NCBI RefSeq assembly: GCF_008831285.2
Contig: NC_045139.1
Span: forward strand, 2,364,704-2,428,703
Origin: Nymphaea colorata
Lineage: Eukaryota; Streptophyta; Magnoliopsida; Nymphaeales; Nymphaeaceae
Direction of reading: 5' to 3'
DNA: 64,000 bases
This document shows, one piece after another, positions 1 through 13,078 of the stretch. How positions within the stretch are numbered: position 1 is the first letter of the stretch; each line of letters opens with the position of its first letter. The notes below the pieces were generated by a model. That model saw only the letters and a list, made by a program, of their open reading frames with translations. It was not told where the DNA came from and ran no database searches. The position numbers and the translations under genes were made by a program.

Positions 1-22
1 AGAGAGAGAGAGAGAGAGAGAG
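1..22. repeat. (AG)n microsatellite at window edge
   Basis: Perfect AG dinucleotide run that is probably longer beyond the window edge. Confidence 0.9.
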
Positions 23-339
23 AAACTGATACATATTCTCATGATTTGATATAAGTTCAAGATTTTGTTCTTTGATTTTCAATCCTAATAGAGTTTGCGT
101 CCCTTATGAGTTAGCAATTATATTTGTAGGTTAGATTGTAAAAGGTTTTTTTATTGCGAAGGTCGAATTTTGTGAACTTGTATAATTCAATCTAGATATC
201 TTGAAGAATAGACACATGATTTCAGGATAGAGTTTGATGTTTTTATGTTGTTAATAAATCTGGACGAACAGGGCAGCCGATTTGTTTAACCCACTTTAAT
301 TTTTTCGCTTTCACTTAACCCAAACTGGGGATCTCCGTT

Positions 340-465
340 CAGTCACGAAGTCGCCCACCCACACGTAAGCGTAGGCACTGGGCTAGCCGGCGAGTACCAG
401 GTACCTGACCCGAGCCTGAAAAAAAGAGCATTGGGCGTGGGTTCGATAACAGTTTTTAATATATA

Positions 466-501
<36 letters not shown>

Positions 502-660
502 TATATTTTATTATGATTTTTAATATTTATATATTATTTTATATTAAAAATATGTATTTTGTATTTTAATTGGGCCGGGCCCGGGCTTTGGATGTAGGAC
601 TGAACCGAGCTCGACTTCTTATCGGGCCGGGCTGGCTCGATGCCCAGGCTTACTCGTAGG
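340..660. repeat. Dispersed repeat with GC-rich arms and AT-rich core
   Basis: GC-rich arms containing GGGCCGGGCCCGGGC-type words flank an almost pure AT core with a (TA)n run near 471-497. The same architecture recurs at 1735-2150 and, as a fragment, at 60508-60640. No coding capacity is seen. It is probably a non-autonomous DNA element, but its ends are not sharply defined. The rest of 23-2230 holds no gene that I can recognise. Confidence 0.5.
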
Positions 661-1450
661 CACAGCTTCCACAGCAAAACCACGTGAATCAAAGCAGACT
701 CTTCAAGATAGATTACCCGTATAACTTAGTTGGTGAGGTTAAGGGCTCGTGAAAATGCGTCTCTTGTGAGCATTAGCTTATGTTTTTTAAGCATAACATC
801 ATTGTACTAAGTTGAATGGTGTACCGCTGTCCTCGGAACTCTGTAGACTGTAAAGGGAATAGGGGTTTCAAGTTTTATTAATTTTCAAAGTGGTGGGTTG
901 TTGACTTCCTTCTCAAGATAGATAACAACATATAAAACTATAAAAAGTCTAATACTTTGCACGCTTGTTTTAATTTTTTTTGTTTAGATTTTTTTTCTGT
1001 TTAGCCGTAAAAGCAAATAAATTACCATGGGTTTTTATTTTGCCAAAATTTGATTGTGTGCTTGTAAAATTGTCAATTAAATGGGAGGATGTCCTAAATA
1101 GTAAATCCTGTTCGGATTTGAAAGCAGATCGAATTACTTAAAAAAGTTTTTACATCTCTTAAGAGAAAAGACTCTATTCAAATTGGGTTCGTATTCAAAG
1201 TTAAATATATCTGATTATATGTGGATTCAGATTTAGGTTAAAAAAGTGTTCTTATATGCCTTCTTTTTCAAAGTCGGATGTTAACATATTGTAATGCGAT
1301 TCTGATTGGATCAAAAGGCTAAACTTGAATTCCGATTTAAAAATTGGATTCCAATCGGACTTAAATTGGTGAACTCACATTTGAGTATAATATAGACATA
1401 ACTGCATTCTTATTCAAATTGGTCCAATTTGAAGAATTGATAATGCAGAT

Positions 1451-1508
1451 ATAAGGTACAGTAAGAGATTGTTGGTAATATAAGGTACAGTAAGAGATTG
1501 TTGGTAAT
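1451..1508. repeat. 29-bp tandem duplication
   Basis: A 29-bp unit beginning ATAAGGTACAG is repeated exactly twice head to tail (1451-1479 and 1480-1508) in noncoding AT-rich sequence. Confidence 0.95.
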
Positions 1509-1734
1509 AGTAATATTATGTTATTGTCGTATAAAAATGAAACAAATTTATACGCGATAATAAATGTGTCATGAATACACTTACATCATTTTAATTTTTT
1601 TTAAAGTAAATTTATGTTATAGTAACAATATGTTAATGTTGCTAAATCGCCAATAAAGCCAATTCAAATCCGATGAATTAACACTCGCGTTGGGTTGTAG
1701 TTGATTTGGCCGAGAGACAAGCTGTATGTAGCCG

Positions 1735-2150
1735 AGCTTGACTGTACCCTTAACCCTGACTCATTCAGGGGCTGGGCCCCAGCTATGCCGAGTCTGCTGG
1801 CGAGTAAGGATTGACATCGGGCTAAGCCGCCTTGGTAAGAACCGGGTTTGGGCCCACTGGATCTCTGAAACTTAGACTCAATATCCGAAACCCGGATTCA
1901 GGTTTGGCTCGGCCAGTTATAATAAAAAAATAAAAATTTAAAGATAAAAATATATTTTTAATAATAAAATATATATTATTATTAATAAAAAATATTTTTT
2001 AAAACCAAATCGAGTGGATGGAGTCGATCCGAGCTGGGTTTTTCGGGCTTGAACTCAGGTTCTTACCGGGTCGGGTACTGGACACCCGCTAACGATCCGA
2101 CCCGGTGCCCACCCATACCCGCGAGTGGCTCCTGTGTGCCGGTGGGGTCG
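1735..2150. repeat. Dispersed repeat with GC-rich arms and AT-rich core (second copy)
   Basis: Same design as 340-660: GC-rich arms with CCGGGTC/GACCCGG words around a core of TAATAAAATATATATT-like sequence. The core closely matches 60580-60620. It ends about 150 bp upstream of the MENG start codon and so lies in the presumed promoter-proximal region of that gene. Confidence 0.5.
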
Positions 2151-2308
2151 ACGAAAATGTGCTTTAGTTATTCTGTGCGCTTATCATAAGAATCTGACGA
2201 TTCAGATTGTAGATCTCTTCTGAAATGTGATTTGAGATATGACACGATCCCGCCATTTAAGAGGGGGAATAGGAGCTTCCTGTTGGCGCAAACACAACCC
2301 GCGCTAGG

Positions 2309-2833
2309 ATGTCTGTGCTTTCTGCTTCTGTTCCTTCTCCGGCAGTATCCGGCCGGCGATGCCGACGCCTTCCCTCAGTTGGACCTCCGCGCAGCGAATG
2401 GACGTCGTCCGACCGCCAGATTCTCTTCAATCGCATTGCCCCCGTATACGACCACGTAGACTCTTCGACTCTGTTTTTTCCGGTTTCTTCGTGTTGAATG
2501 GGAAACGGAAGAGGGATTTCTAGACCTTGATTCGTGTTTTTTTGGCTCAGTTGAACGATTTGCTGACGGTAGGGCAGCACCGCGTCTGGAAAAGGATGTC
2601 CGTGTCCTGGAGCGGGTAGGGATACCCGTCAGATCTTTGCTCGTGGCTTTTTCTTCTTCGGATGGTCCGCCGGTGGTCATTTCTTCACCTGAAAAATTCT
2701 CCGGTTAAATCTTTTTAGGGCGAAGAAGGGGGATTCGGTGCTTGATTTGTGCTGCGGGAGTGGAGATCTCGCGTTCCTCTTATCCGACAAGGTTGGGCCG
2801 CACGGAAAGGTTATTCTCTTTCTCTCTCTCGCG

Positions 2834-2887
<54 letters not shown>

Positions 2888-5800
2888 TTCTCTCTCTTTC
2901 GATTAAGTTAGTTGATCAGCTCAAGCATCAAGTCGACCGATTAATTCTTTTGGAGATTTTGCATTCTAAGGGGCACATATTACCCGAAATTCTGAATATG
3001 AGCCTCAAGTTTGTCATTTTTCTGAAATGAGCCTCTGTTTTCCTGAACGGTTCACATTTTGGATACAAGGAGAATTCTGGGTCGCTAGAGAAACAGAAGC
3101 GTCATATGGAGCCAAGCCAATGAGCATTTCCTTATTCGAACAGTTTAACATGCATTTAGATCGTGTCTACTGCTATGTTAAGCTATATGAAGTTATGCTG
3201 CGTCTCCAATTTTTTATTCCTATCTTCAATTGCATTGGAGTTTCTGACAATTTTGAGGATCTTCAAGAACGCGTTTATAAAGTGAAGCCACCTTTTCTCT
3301 GTTGGCATTTGCAGGTGACTGCTGTTGATTTTTCAAAGGACCAATTGTCGATTGCGTCAACCAAACAACAATTATTTTGGAAGGCATGCTACCAAAATAT
3401 TGAGTGAGCACTGCTTATATCCGCTCTACCTTTCTTTCCACAGTCTCATTCTTTAACTAGAATTCTGAATCAATAGTGGAGGCACCGAAATTAGTCTTAC
3501 TGGTACAAGCTAAAAATATATAGCAGAAACAAAAGTAGGGAAGTGGAGAAGATTACTTGGATCTTCCCTTGTTCTTTCTGCCCATATATGCATTGCGTCC
3601 TTTATATTTAGGTGGCTGATACTTTTGTACGACTTGTTTCCTCATATTGTTATATTCTCTTATTCTCCCATTGTTATTTTTCTCTTTTCAGTTTGACATG
3701 CAGGATGGTCCATATTTTCAAATTTGTTGTCCAAAGATAAGTTTATAGGACATGAGTCGTTAGTTTTCACTTTTCAGTGAACAAGGCACAGATTTCTCAA
3801 AGGGAAAGACTGAATGTGCGGACATTTTCTAAAATTATACCGGTTCCGAAGCTGAGCCTAAGCTGCTATTGTTTCTGGTACCGTAGAGTTAATAGAATTT
3901 GTACAGAATGTACCTACCAGGTTTAGCGGATGATAAGAATTTAATGAGAATGTTAGTAAGTCCTACATAATTTTCCTCTAAAGAAATTATTGGAGTTCAT
4001 GTGAATATGTAAATTTTCCAGGAAATTGGTTGTTGGTTCAATTAATTTTTTTTATTGGATTATATAACTAGAAACTTGTGCACACCTTGCAAATTTTTTC
4101 CCAAAGGAGTATGTATAATTTTTAAGTATAAGTGGAAGTCACTTGGTAGGCTGGAAAGTAACATTTTGAATCCAAGCAGGAACTGGAGTACTGCAGTAGA
4201 ATATCCTTGGACACCCTTACTGGGATAGAATTCATGTAGGCCATGACCTTTAGACGATTTTCTGTGATCTCCAAGCATTCTTCTTTCTGAAAGGTATTCC
4301 TATGCAGCAGAAGAATTATTATTTTTTTCTACTATTTCCGACATTCCATCTGCCTGTTTGCCTTTGTGATACTCAAGTGAAATTTGTGTTTCTATTTGTC
4401 TTCTGGAATAACTCATGGAAGCCATGTCTATTTCTTAGGCGTAATGCCAAGTGAACAAACACATCCACTGAAAGACTTCACGACCCCTAACGACAGTAGG
4501 CCTGCTCATACCGGCTTCCACCCTGTTAATGGCAACTTAAGTAGTTGAATAACGTCATAAAGAAGCTTAGACCAGGCTGTGGATATCTGTCTTAGTGTTT
4601 TCTTTTTAAGGCCCAATAAGTTCATATGAAATTAATAAATTTGCATCAGTATTATCAAATACTCTGTTCTTACATCAGCATCTTTTTCATGTGATGGTGT
4701 AATCTTTTTGTGCATTTAATACCTTTTATTCTTTAATAAGATGTAAGAAGTTGCACTTTTCCGACCATCTGCTTTCTGGTAGGTGGATTGAAGGTGATGC
4801 GCTGGATCTCCCATTTGAAGATGCAACTTTCGATGCTGTTACAATGGGCTTTGGACTTCGTAATCTGGTTGACAGATATAGAGCATTCAATGAAATTTAC
4901 AGGGTGTTGAAAGAAGGTTGTTCCATCTCTTTCCGTTAACTTTTCTGATTATTTTATTAATGACCCTAAGCCATCGTCGTGAATAATGAGTTATTTGCAT
5001 TTTGCAGGTTCCAGGGTATCCATTTTAGATTTTAACAAGAGCACTGATTCATCCGTTGATTTTCTTCAGGTTTCTAGCCTATTTCTTCCCTTTTACTCAA
5101 GTCTAATAAAATCTAATTGCTATATTTTGTAGTAAAATATGTCTTCGTTGGTTTCCTTCAGGTGACTCGTCTATACCGTCCCTTTCAATGGAATTTAGCT
5201 TATGGTTTTTTATCTAATTGATAACATTTAAAAATACTTTACCGATGGCAAAAGAAGAAAATGGTATCATGTTTATATCTCATTGGCACATCTTACATTG
5301 CATGATTGCCTCCCTTATTTTGTGGGCTGATCTTTCTGGGAAAGATGTGAAGTTAAGATGGACATCTTGATGAAAAATTTGGTTTAGGCATACAATTTGG
5401 GGCTGGCTTACTCTCTAGGGCTTACCAATGTACAGGCCTAAATAAGGGCCGAATCCTAGGCGAATCTCTATTTCTCTCTCCCTGTCTCAAGTCTTTCTAC
5501 CTTCTTTCAAAATTTCAGGAAACAATTTATATCAGTCGAAGTAAATTAAACTTTAACCGACTTTTAAGGACAAAATTGCTCACCTAGAATTTTCTTTCTT
5601 ATTAATGTAGGGGTGGATCATAGACAACGTTGTTGTGCCTGCCGGAAATGCCTATGGACTTAGCAAGGAATATGCGTACTTGAGAAGCTCCATTGCAGAG
5701 TTCTTAACAGGTTGGCTTTGCCATTTAAATGGTTTCTTATTGCCTTCTCCTCTTGAAATCAACCATATAAGATCATAACAATTTTAGACCTAAGAAGTGG

Positions 5801-6036
5801 CCCAATAATATTTGAAAACTATTGTTGTCTGATGTTTCTCTTGGTAGCTTCTTTCCTTGTGTTGAAATGATTCTTGTGGCAGTAAATTTATGTCTTCAAT
5901 GCTTATGGATAAGCAATTTAAAATTTTGTTAACAGGAAAAGAACAAGAGAAAATGGCAGAGGAAGTTGGATTTTCAAATGTCAGGCATTACGAAATTGCT
6001 GGAGGTCTCATGGGAAATTTGGTGGCCTCTCGCTAA
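2309..6036 (+). CDS. MENG: Demethylphylloquinone methyltransferase, chloroplastic (UbiE/COQ5 family)
   Basis: Catalyses the SAM-dependent ring methylation that completes phylloquinone (vitamin K1), the photosystem I electron carrier, in the plastid. Eight exons join in frame: 2309-2455, 2551-2615, 2719-2809, 3315-3403, 4783-4916, 5008-5069, 5611-5710 and 5936-6036 (stop TAA). They give 262 aa, the usual length of the plant enzyme. Visible motifs are LFNRIAPVYD near residue 40, SAM motif I VLDLCCGSGDLAFLL, the WIEGDALDLPF and FDAVTMGFGLRN blocks, and the C-terminal GGLMGNLVASR. The Ser/Arg-rich first 30 residues fit a short transit peptide. The start is the first Met in frame with exon 1. Introns 1 and 2 are short, and intron 3 opens with a long CT run. 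No break is seen. UbiE-type methyltransferases share these motifs, but the lack of a long extension and the closeness to the Arabidopsis gene favour MENG over mitochondrial COQ5. Confidence 0.95.
2816..2898. repeat. (CT)n microsatellite in MENG intron 3
   Basis: Nearly perfect CT run with a few GC interruptions, starting within 10 bp of the exon 3 donor (GTTATT at 2810) of the MENG gene. Confidence 0.9.
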
Positions 6037-7704
6037 CTGTAAAGCACAAAGAACAGAACTGATGATTTTTTCCATTGATCAGTACAAAGTTTTGTTTCTC
6101 TTTTGAAGAAAAGAAGAACTGCTACCCAGAGAGTAAATGGGCAGTCTATGAGTTTAGTGTTATATTGGCTTCTTTGGCTGTACCAATGTTGCCCGCATTT
6201 GATTTTTTAAGTGTATTCGAAAAGCTTTTCTTGGCAGCAAATGGCCCCTTATCTCCCTACATTTGCAGGTACATAGTACGCCTGGTCAGGTTCGGTCCAT
6301 TTTGCATTAGAAGCCGACCTGAAATCAGCTTGTGGCTCACGTTGAAGCGGTTCAAGTTCAATCTGGGTTCGTGCAAGAGGATCATGACCCAAGCCCGCAA
6401 GCTCATTCAGAAAAGAACAATAACTCCGCCCTGTCCTCTGGCGGATTCCGGCCATTTATATGAGCGGCGCTGAGCTGAAGACTGGCTCGGGCCATTTTCG
6501 GATGCGTGCCAGAAGCTGGCAACCATGCAGCGACCTATTTTTAACCCAAGTTTTGTTGCATGTGCTCGAACCACCACCTTCCTCTGCCCGGGACTCCCGC
6601 GCTGATGCTGATCTCCAATAGCTAAATCTGCCCATCCACCGTCACCTCGCTGGTATATCCATCAAACTGCTTTCCCACCATCCAGATCCAATAAGCTCAT
6701 ACCCGATCCGATCCACCAAGAATTTGGATAAGCTCCAAAGCTTGTTCAACGGCATGTCATCAAGATCCAATTGATGCTTTACCACACCTCGATACCAACA
6801 GGATCTGCATTTGTCAGACTGGTACATGTAAATTCGGCACAGAAAAGTGAGAATATGACAGATTTGAAGAAGAAGCATGAAGGTGGTATTGAATTTGGAA
6901 TTTATGTGCACATTACAGTGGAATCAATGGGGATGTATCTAAACTTATCCAGATCCGAGTCTAAACTGAGTCTGGTAGAGATGGATCCTTACTGATCTCC
7001 TCGAGTAACAGCTGCCTGCACAAACGCCGATGCAGTGAATCCGGAGAGGAATCATCGGTGTACCGGAGCATGTGTGAGAGGAACCGAATTCCTCCGGCCA
7101 GCCGGAGAAATCCACCCCACTTGCCGGTATTTGAGAGCTCCCATTCCAAGTATGACCCATGGCTTGAAAATCTACCAAGATTAGAATATCAAATTCTTTG
7201 AGAATTGAGCCAAACCCAGCTCAAATATGCTAATATGATATCATCATTTTACTTTAGAAATTCAACTCAGATCGAAACCCAAGAACTGGCCCGACCCATT
7301 AGCTTGTGCCCGTCCTAGATTTTAGATTTAAGATACTGAACTCGGGTCGAACTATTACAGCTCAGATCAATTTCAGGTATCAGCCGAGTAATGCATTAAA
7401 CCTAAACAATAAAATCATTGCATATAGAGAATTTTAGAAAATTGAGAAACAGATTTTCTGCTAAAGGCAGCAGATGATCAGAGTGCCAGATTATATGATC
7501 TGCTCCCCTCAAGTCCAACTGTCGATCCAAGCTGTTATGGTCCGTTGACAACAAACCGACCCAAATCCAGGTCCATTCCTCCTACCAAAAAACCACCAAT
7601 GCCCAATAACTGCAAACCAGAAGAGGAGGAGGAAGACGATGGAGAAGGAGAGAGAGAAGAGAGGACCCCCTAACAAGAACGAAGGTCTTCGCCTTCACTC
7701 CTGA
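6037..7704. other. Intergenic region between MENG and CRK-A
   Basis: MENG 3' UTR followed by about 1.6 kb in which I see no gene. Reading frames at 6075-6473 and 6642-6911 have no recognisable motifs. Words such as CCGACCC and GGTTCGGTCC near 6285 and 7290 hint at decayed dispersed repeats. Confidence 0.6.
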
Positions 7705-10700
7705 ATGGCACGGGCCTTTGTTTCACGCTCCACCTGCCTCTCCTTCCTCGCCTTCATCGTCCTCTTCGCACCCATCCACTTCATTTTCGAAGTCCTTCCT
7801 CGTTTCTACTCACCGGAAAAGGTGGTCTCCTCCATCTGCGGCAGCACCCCTTCTTCCGGCCTCTTGTCCTATCTCGACAACCTCGACGATGCCCTCAACC
7901 TTCTAGGCAACCTGATGGAGAACTCCTCCTTCGGCGTCGCCCAGTTCGGTCACGGCCCTGGCGCCGTCTACGTCCTCGCGCAGTGCGCCGGCTACCTCGA
8001 CCGCGTCGGCTGCTTTTCGTGCCATGAGAAGAGCCGCAGCTTCCTTTGGTCCTCCTGCCATCCTCCCGTCGGCCGGTTTTTCCTCGACAGCTGCTTCCTC
8101 CGCGCAGACAGCTACCGGTTCTTCAACGAGACGGTCTCGGCGGGTGACGCGAGCTCCTGCGGCGGCACCAGGTTGGACTCCGGGCTCGGCGAGTTCGTCC
8201 GCGGGAAGGTCACCGGCGTGGTGAACCGGGCCGTGCAGGGTGGCGGGTATGCGTTCGAGTCTGGGCAGTCGTCCGAAGGGGGAACGATATTCGTGATGGC
8301 GCAGTGCTGGAGGAGCCTGGACGAGGCGGGGTGCCGCGAGTGCCTCGCGGGAGCTGTGGCGAAGGCTGACGGCTGCATTCCGTCGACGGAGTTCAGGGTG
8401 ACGAGCGCCGGTTGCGTCTTGCGGTATTCTAGTTCGGACTTCTCGAAGCAGGACGTCTTGTTGTCCCGGGCCTGGCTCCAAGTGCAATACAGTAAGTAAG
8501 TAAGGCCTGTGTCTGCTGGCTGGCCATGACTGGATTCTGAGAGAAGGATATTACTCTAGTTTGCTTCGTCATAACCTAGATTGTAGGATGAATTTGAGTC
8601 GTCATGGCAAAGATTGAACTTTGTGGAATAATTTGTCAGAAAAAGCAAAGTGTATATCAACAAATAAATGTGACTTGTTTGTTTCGGGATTATAGATGTT
8701 GGAGTTCGAGTGAAATTTTCTCTATTTACTAGAAAGTGGTAGGCTATGTATCGTACTGGTAATATAGCAGAACACTGCTCTTTTGTGCTTTCGTGGAAAG
8801 GTTTTCTCTAACTTGTTATTTCTATGATGCAGTTGAAAACATGTTCGCCTCGGTTGCTTTGTTCTTCTTCCTCTTTCTCTACATCGTCGCACTGGCTCTA
8901 CTGGGCAAACACCTCTATGTGACTTGCTGTCGTAAAACAATTAAGTGGGTGAGCAAAGGGAAAGGTGAGAGGATCACACCTGAATAATGAAATAGGGAGG
9001 CCATTTAGTTTGTTGACTATTGTTTTGGTTCTGTAACAATTGGACTTTTGTGTATTTTGCAGGCAATGCAATGTCACAAGGAATTGATCTATCTATTGTC
9101 GCAAAGGACTTGATGTTCAAACAGTCCGTGCTTGTGAAAGCAACCGACTCATTCAGCAAAGCAAACAAACTTGGTCAAGGAGGATTTGGTGATGTTTACA
9201 AGGTGAGGTTCTCTCAGTCAAAAATGCAAAGCTTTAATTGCTGGAACTTTTAATCATGCCAATTAACTAAGTCTGTGTCCAAATTGGTTTAAACTTTAAA
9301 TGACTTTGGTAAGGTTCGGAACTACTGGTTGTTTGGTGTTTGACAAACATACTGGCTTCAATTTTAGCCTGAATTTAACTATTGCATTCTTACAGAATTT
9401 TGTTCCGCTGATGTACTCCCTTGCATGCTAAATCAGGGACGCTTGCCTGATGGGAGAGAAGTTGCAGTAAAAAGACTTTTTGTAAGGGCAAATGGTCGAG
9501 GTCAGGAAATTTACAATGAAATAAGCATTATAAGTCGTGCCCAACACAAGAACCTTGTTAGCTTCCTGGGATACAGCCTTTCTGGTGATGAGAGCCTTCT
9601 TGTCTATGAATTCCTTCCCAACACAAGCCTCGACAGAATACTTTTTGGTATGCATTATAAAATGCTTCATCGCATGTAATTAGTCCCTTATGCCTTATCT
9701 CGATGTGTTCTTTTGTTTTGTTTCTTGTGGACTCCTTTGTTCTCTGATTATGCCTTCACTATCTGGTTTTTATCCGTACAAATAGTTTCGAGGAACTAAA
9801 TCACTAGTTCCTGTTGAGATTGTCTTTGGTGCAAAATCCTTGATACCAAGACTTATGACTCTAGGTGCCTAGATGTCACTAGCTCGTTGTTCATGACCAC
9901 CTACATGTAAAAACATTGACATGGCAGCTCCGATGAGCTTGGCTTTGCGCTTTATACACTCGAGTGCTTGAAAAAAATCACAAAATGAAGTGATTGTGTA
10001 ATGATTTTCTTAGATAACACTATTCGTTATTCAATTATCAGATTAGTTGTTTTGCCACATCTGTCTTTACCTACGTTTGTGGAATTTGATCTGCAGATAC
10101 AGAGAAGAAAAAAGAGCTAACCTGGAAGAAGAGGCAGGAGATAGTCCTCGGTACAGCTGAAGGACTAGAATACCTCCATAAAAGATGTGAATATAAGATA
10201 ATTCATAGGGACATAAAGGCAAGCAATATTTTGTTGGATGAAAATCTAAGGCCCAAGATAGCAGATTTTGGCTTAGCACGCCTCTTCTCTTCTGATAATT
10301 CTCATATCAGCACTTCAATTGCTGGAACACTGTAAGGAGTTTTTCTTTGTTTTGTTTTCTGTTAAATTAAACAACTTCTGCAATAGGATCTCTAAGATTG
10401 GATTGCGTTCAGTGCAATAAAATTTGTTAAACCTGGTTAGCTTCATTTTCCAGAGGATATATGGCTCCAGAGTACATTGGTCACGGACAATTATCAGAGA
10501 AAGTTGATGTTTACAGCTTTGGAGTTCTTGTGCTAGAAATTATTAGTGGTACAAGAAACAACAGCTTTGACAGGCTAGATGGCGATACTTTAGTTTCAAA
10601 GGTGCGTTCATTACTATCAATCTGCATATAATCATTTTTTCTTCACATAAATTTTAGTTTAGATCTTTTTCAAATGTCAGAAAACTAACTGTGGATCTTG

Positions 10701-11229
10701 ACAAAACAAAAGGTTTGGTAGCATTTTCATGACCTTAGTTATCAATTTGACAAATCCTCGTTACATTTTTTCAACACTAAATCCATGTCGTAACTAGTAG
10801 GAAAATTTAGACAAATGTTCAGATATTCAATCCTAATTTTTTTAATATCATGTTTTCTTCCAGGCATGGAATTTGTATCGGTCTGCGTTACTACCACAAC
10901 TTATTGATGAAAGTGTGGAAAGTAGCAATCCAGATGAGGTGTCGCGGCTGGCGATAGTTGGCCTTCTTTGCACTCAGGAAGTACCAGCTCTACGGCCATG
11001 TATGAGTCTGTTAGTTGGAATGCTAAGATATAAAGACTTTCATCTCCCAACACCTTCAAAGCCTCCATTTGTGCATAGCTTCAGCATAGGAGACGTGTCT
11101 GAACAGTCCGATACCCCATTTAATCCAAATGGCTTCAGCATAGGAGACGTGTGTGAAAAGTCCGATACCCCATTGAATCCAAACGTTTCCTTTTCTTCCC
11201 TTGATTGTAGTGAGATGTATCCTAGATGA
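7705..11229 (+). CDS. Cysteine-rich receptor-like protein kinase (CRK-A, two DUF26 domains)
   Basis: Plasma-membrane Ser/Thr receptor kinase of the DUF26/CRK family. Seven exons join in frame: 7705-8491, 8833-8964, 9063-9202, 9437-9647, 10097-10331, 10454-10601 and 10864-11229. They give 672 aa. A hydrophobic N-terminus is followed by two DUF26 repeats, each with C-X8-C-X2-C ([13 protein letters not shown] and [13 protein letters not shown]). Exon 2 encodes the transmembrane helix ([20 protein letters not shown]) and a basic stop-transfer. The kinase keeps its Gly loop GQGGFGDVY, the VAVK lysine, [14 protein letters not shown] and MAPEY, so it looks catalytically competent. The C-terminal tail carries a 54-bp tandem duplication (11080-11187). 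It heads the cluster and faces a decayed reverse-strand CRK at 12.2-12.5 kb. Ligand and exact CRK number cannot be assigned. Confidence 0.93.
11080..11187 (+). repeat. 54-bp in-frame tandem duplication in the CRK-A C-tail
   Basis: Two 54-bp units (11080-11133 and 11134-11187), each encoding an 18-residue block beginning FSIGDV and ending in TP-NPN. The units differ at a handful of sites and the frame is preserved. Confidence 0.95.
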
Positions 11230-12140
11230 TCCATTTTGTTGCTTCCTCTCTTTCACTCTCATATTGAGGTTTGTAAGAGCAGTGTGCGTTCTGCCTTTGC
11301 ATGCATCTCCATGTGTGCATGCAGTGATGCTGCATGGAACGACTATGGAGTTCTACACTCCAAAACCCAGTTCCTCAACCAACGCTAAATTCATGAAATT
11401 CTGCATGCTGATGATGCCAACTGATTGACAGTTGAAGCTGAGCAGGTTGCACCCGTTTTTTTTTCCCAGTCTGGGGCTGAAGTTTCCAGAAAACCATTGA
11501 GCGGTGACTATGATAACTGGAAGGTTTTCCAATGAAAAGTGGGTTTTCAAAAGGGGGAAAAGGAATATTTGAACGCATTGGTGTAGCAGGAAGGGCTGGG
11601 CTGTCACACTTCCATGGACTCCTTAAGTTGGAAAGCACCGTGGGGTCTTCATTTGTACTCCCAGAGATTCAGGATGAGATTTTCAGCACCATGGCCGATC
11701 TCTAGACCGTATGCACGAAGCGTCGAAGCAAAAGAGAAGATGAATATCCAGGTAATTCTGACACAGCATAAGAATCGAACAATGCTTGGACCACCTGAAT
11801 TGTCAAAGCAAAAGAGAACGTGGATATTCATGATAGATTTGATGTAGTAATAGGCATCTAAGAATGATCTTAGATCAACTGAATTGCTGAAACATTTAAG
11901 ACTGTCACAGTCAATGCCACATGCTGTACGAACTAATATTTGTACCCAATGTCTTTTACAAAGGAATCAAATGGCAAATTTTGTCTTTTTTGGTGTTAAA
12001 CTAACTTCAAAATCTGTTCTCAAGGCAAGCTCAAAGGTTGCAAGGACTCAAACACACTTTCGCTTCTTTAGCTTACGATGATTAAATCATGTCCCAGATT
12101 CATGGAGCATGGTTTCGCAGTAATCTTTTCTGCCATATAT
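11230..12140. other. 3' flank of CRK-A, copy 1 of a triplicated convergent intergenic segment
   Basis: Downstream noncoding sequence containing landmarks (CTGCATGCTGATGATGCCAA near 11401, CTCCTTAAGTTGGA near 11620, a TTTTACAAAGGAAT block near 11954). Diverged forms recur at about 14.6-16.1 kb and 26.4-27.4 kb. No gene is seen. The similarity marks it as the shared spacer of a duplicated two-gene module. Confidence 0.6.
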
Positions 12141-12500
12141 GTAACTGCATACAATAGCATTCAAATCCTACAAGGCCGACATGCTTCAACTCACATCAAC
12201 CACAGTAATTGGCAACCTACTTTGTGAATATGAAGATTCACCGGCGGTCCGGCAGAGCCTTCTAGAAGAAATGCACTAGGTAGAATAAGAATAAAATATA
12301 CAATGGTTATGCACTAAACACGAATAAGAATTGCATTTTAAGAAGTAAAATATACGATGGTTGATTTCAAATTTAATCAAGCTTAGGATATGGATGTTAC
12401 CATTTGTAAAGATAGCCCAACTGTTGTATGAAATAATCGTCCCCCATCCCAGTTACCATATTCGATTATATGCACCCCATAGCTGTATTTTTCTTGTTTA
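12140..12500 (-). pseudogene. Remnant of a reverse-strand CRK 3' end (B'-type)
   Basis: On the minus strand, 12370-12490 matches the 3' half of kinase exon 6 plus the following intron of CRK-B (16560-16690) and CRK-C (27840-27940). It includes the donor-proximal GTAACATCC and a decayed version of the [12 protein letters not shown] block. The adjoining 12140-12360 resembles the 3' ends of those genes. The frame is broken and no other exon survives. By position it is the reverse-strand partner of CRK-A, lost after duplication. Confidence 0.65.
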
Positions 12501-12851
12501 TTGTACTTTTCCTCTTTTTGAGCTAATTGAAAGATTCTAATTGAAGTAATACGTATTCTGCTTTAAATTCCTTCTTGGATTTTGTTCCTCGTGTTCAACC
12601 CAGACCCACTGCTTTGTGGAGACCAGTTTCTAAATTTTATTTTTAATGATATGCAATTTCCATTACTTTTTGTTAAAATTATTAATTTTGGAAGTCATAT
12701 AGTAGAATCTGCGTCAAAAATAACACTATTTATTTGTTTAATTATCATGCAGTGATACTCGGTACAACTGAAGGATGATAGTACCTGACCATAAAAGATG
12801 TGAAAAGATCATTCATGGGGACATAATTAAAGGCGAACAACATTCTTCTTA

Positions 12852-12852
<1 letters not shown>

Positions 12853-12898
<46 letters not shown>
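12853..12898. repeat. (TA)n microsatellite
   Basis: Perfect TA run splitting the A' kinase remnant directly after its decayed HRD-encoding stretch. Confidence 0.95.
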
Positions 12899-12901
<3 letters not shown>

Positions 12902-13078
12902 CCTCACTGAAGCCACACTTGCATGTTTGGCACACGAAATGTCCAAAATGACCCTCCATTTTGAAAAGGAGATACCTCCACCTCTATAAGCAACATGGAA
13001 ACAAAAAACTATTTCTTTTTAAGAAGTGACCCAAATACCTTCCTGTTTTATAAAATAACCAAAATACAGGTCACACAA

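Noticed and set aside
700-780. Possible tRNA/SINE-like A box (TAGTTGGTGAGGTT)
   Set aside because: No matching B box at the right spacing and no cloverleaf could be drawn, so no tRNA or SINE is called.
6075-6473. 132-codon + strand frame after MENG
   Set aside because: It begins in the MENG 3' UTR, has no recognisable domain, and the opposite strand is equally open. Most likely chance.
7903-8487. 194-codon minus-strand frame
   Set aside because: An antisense shadow of the GC-rich first exon of CRK-A.
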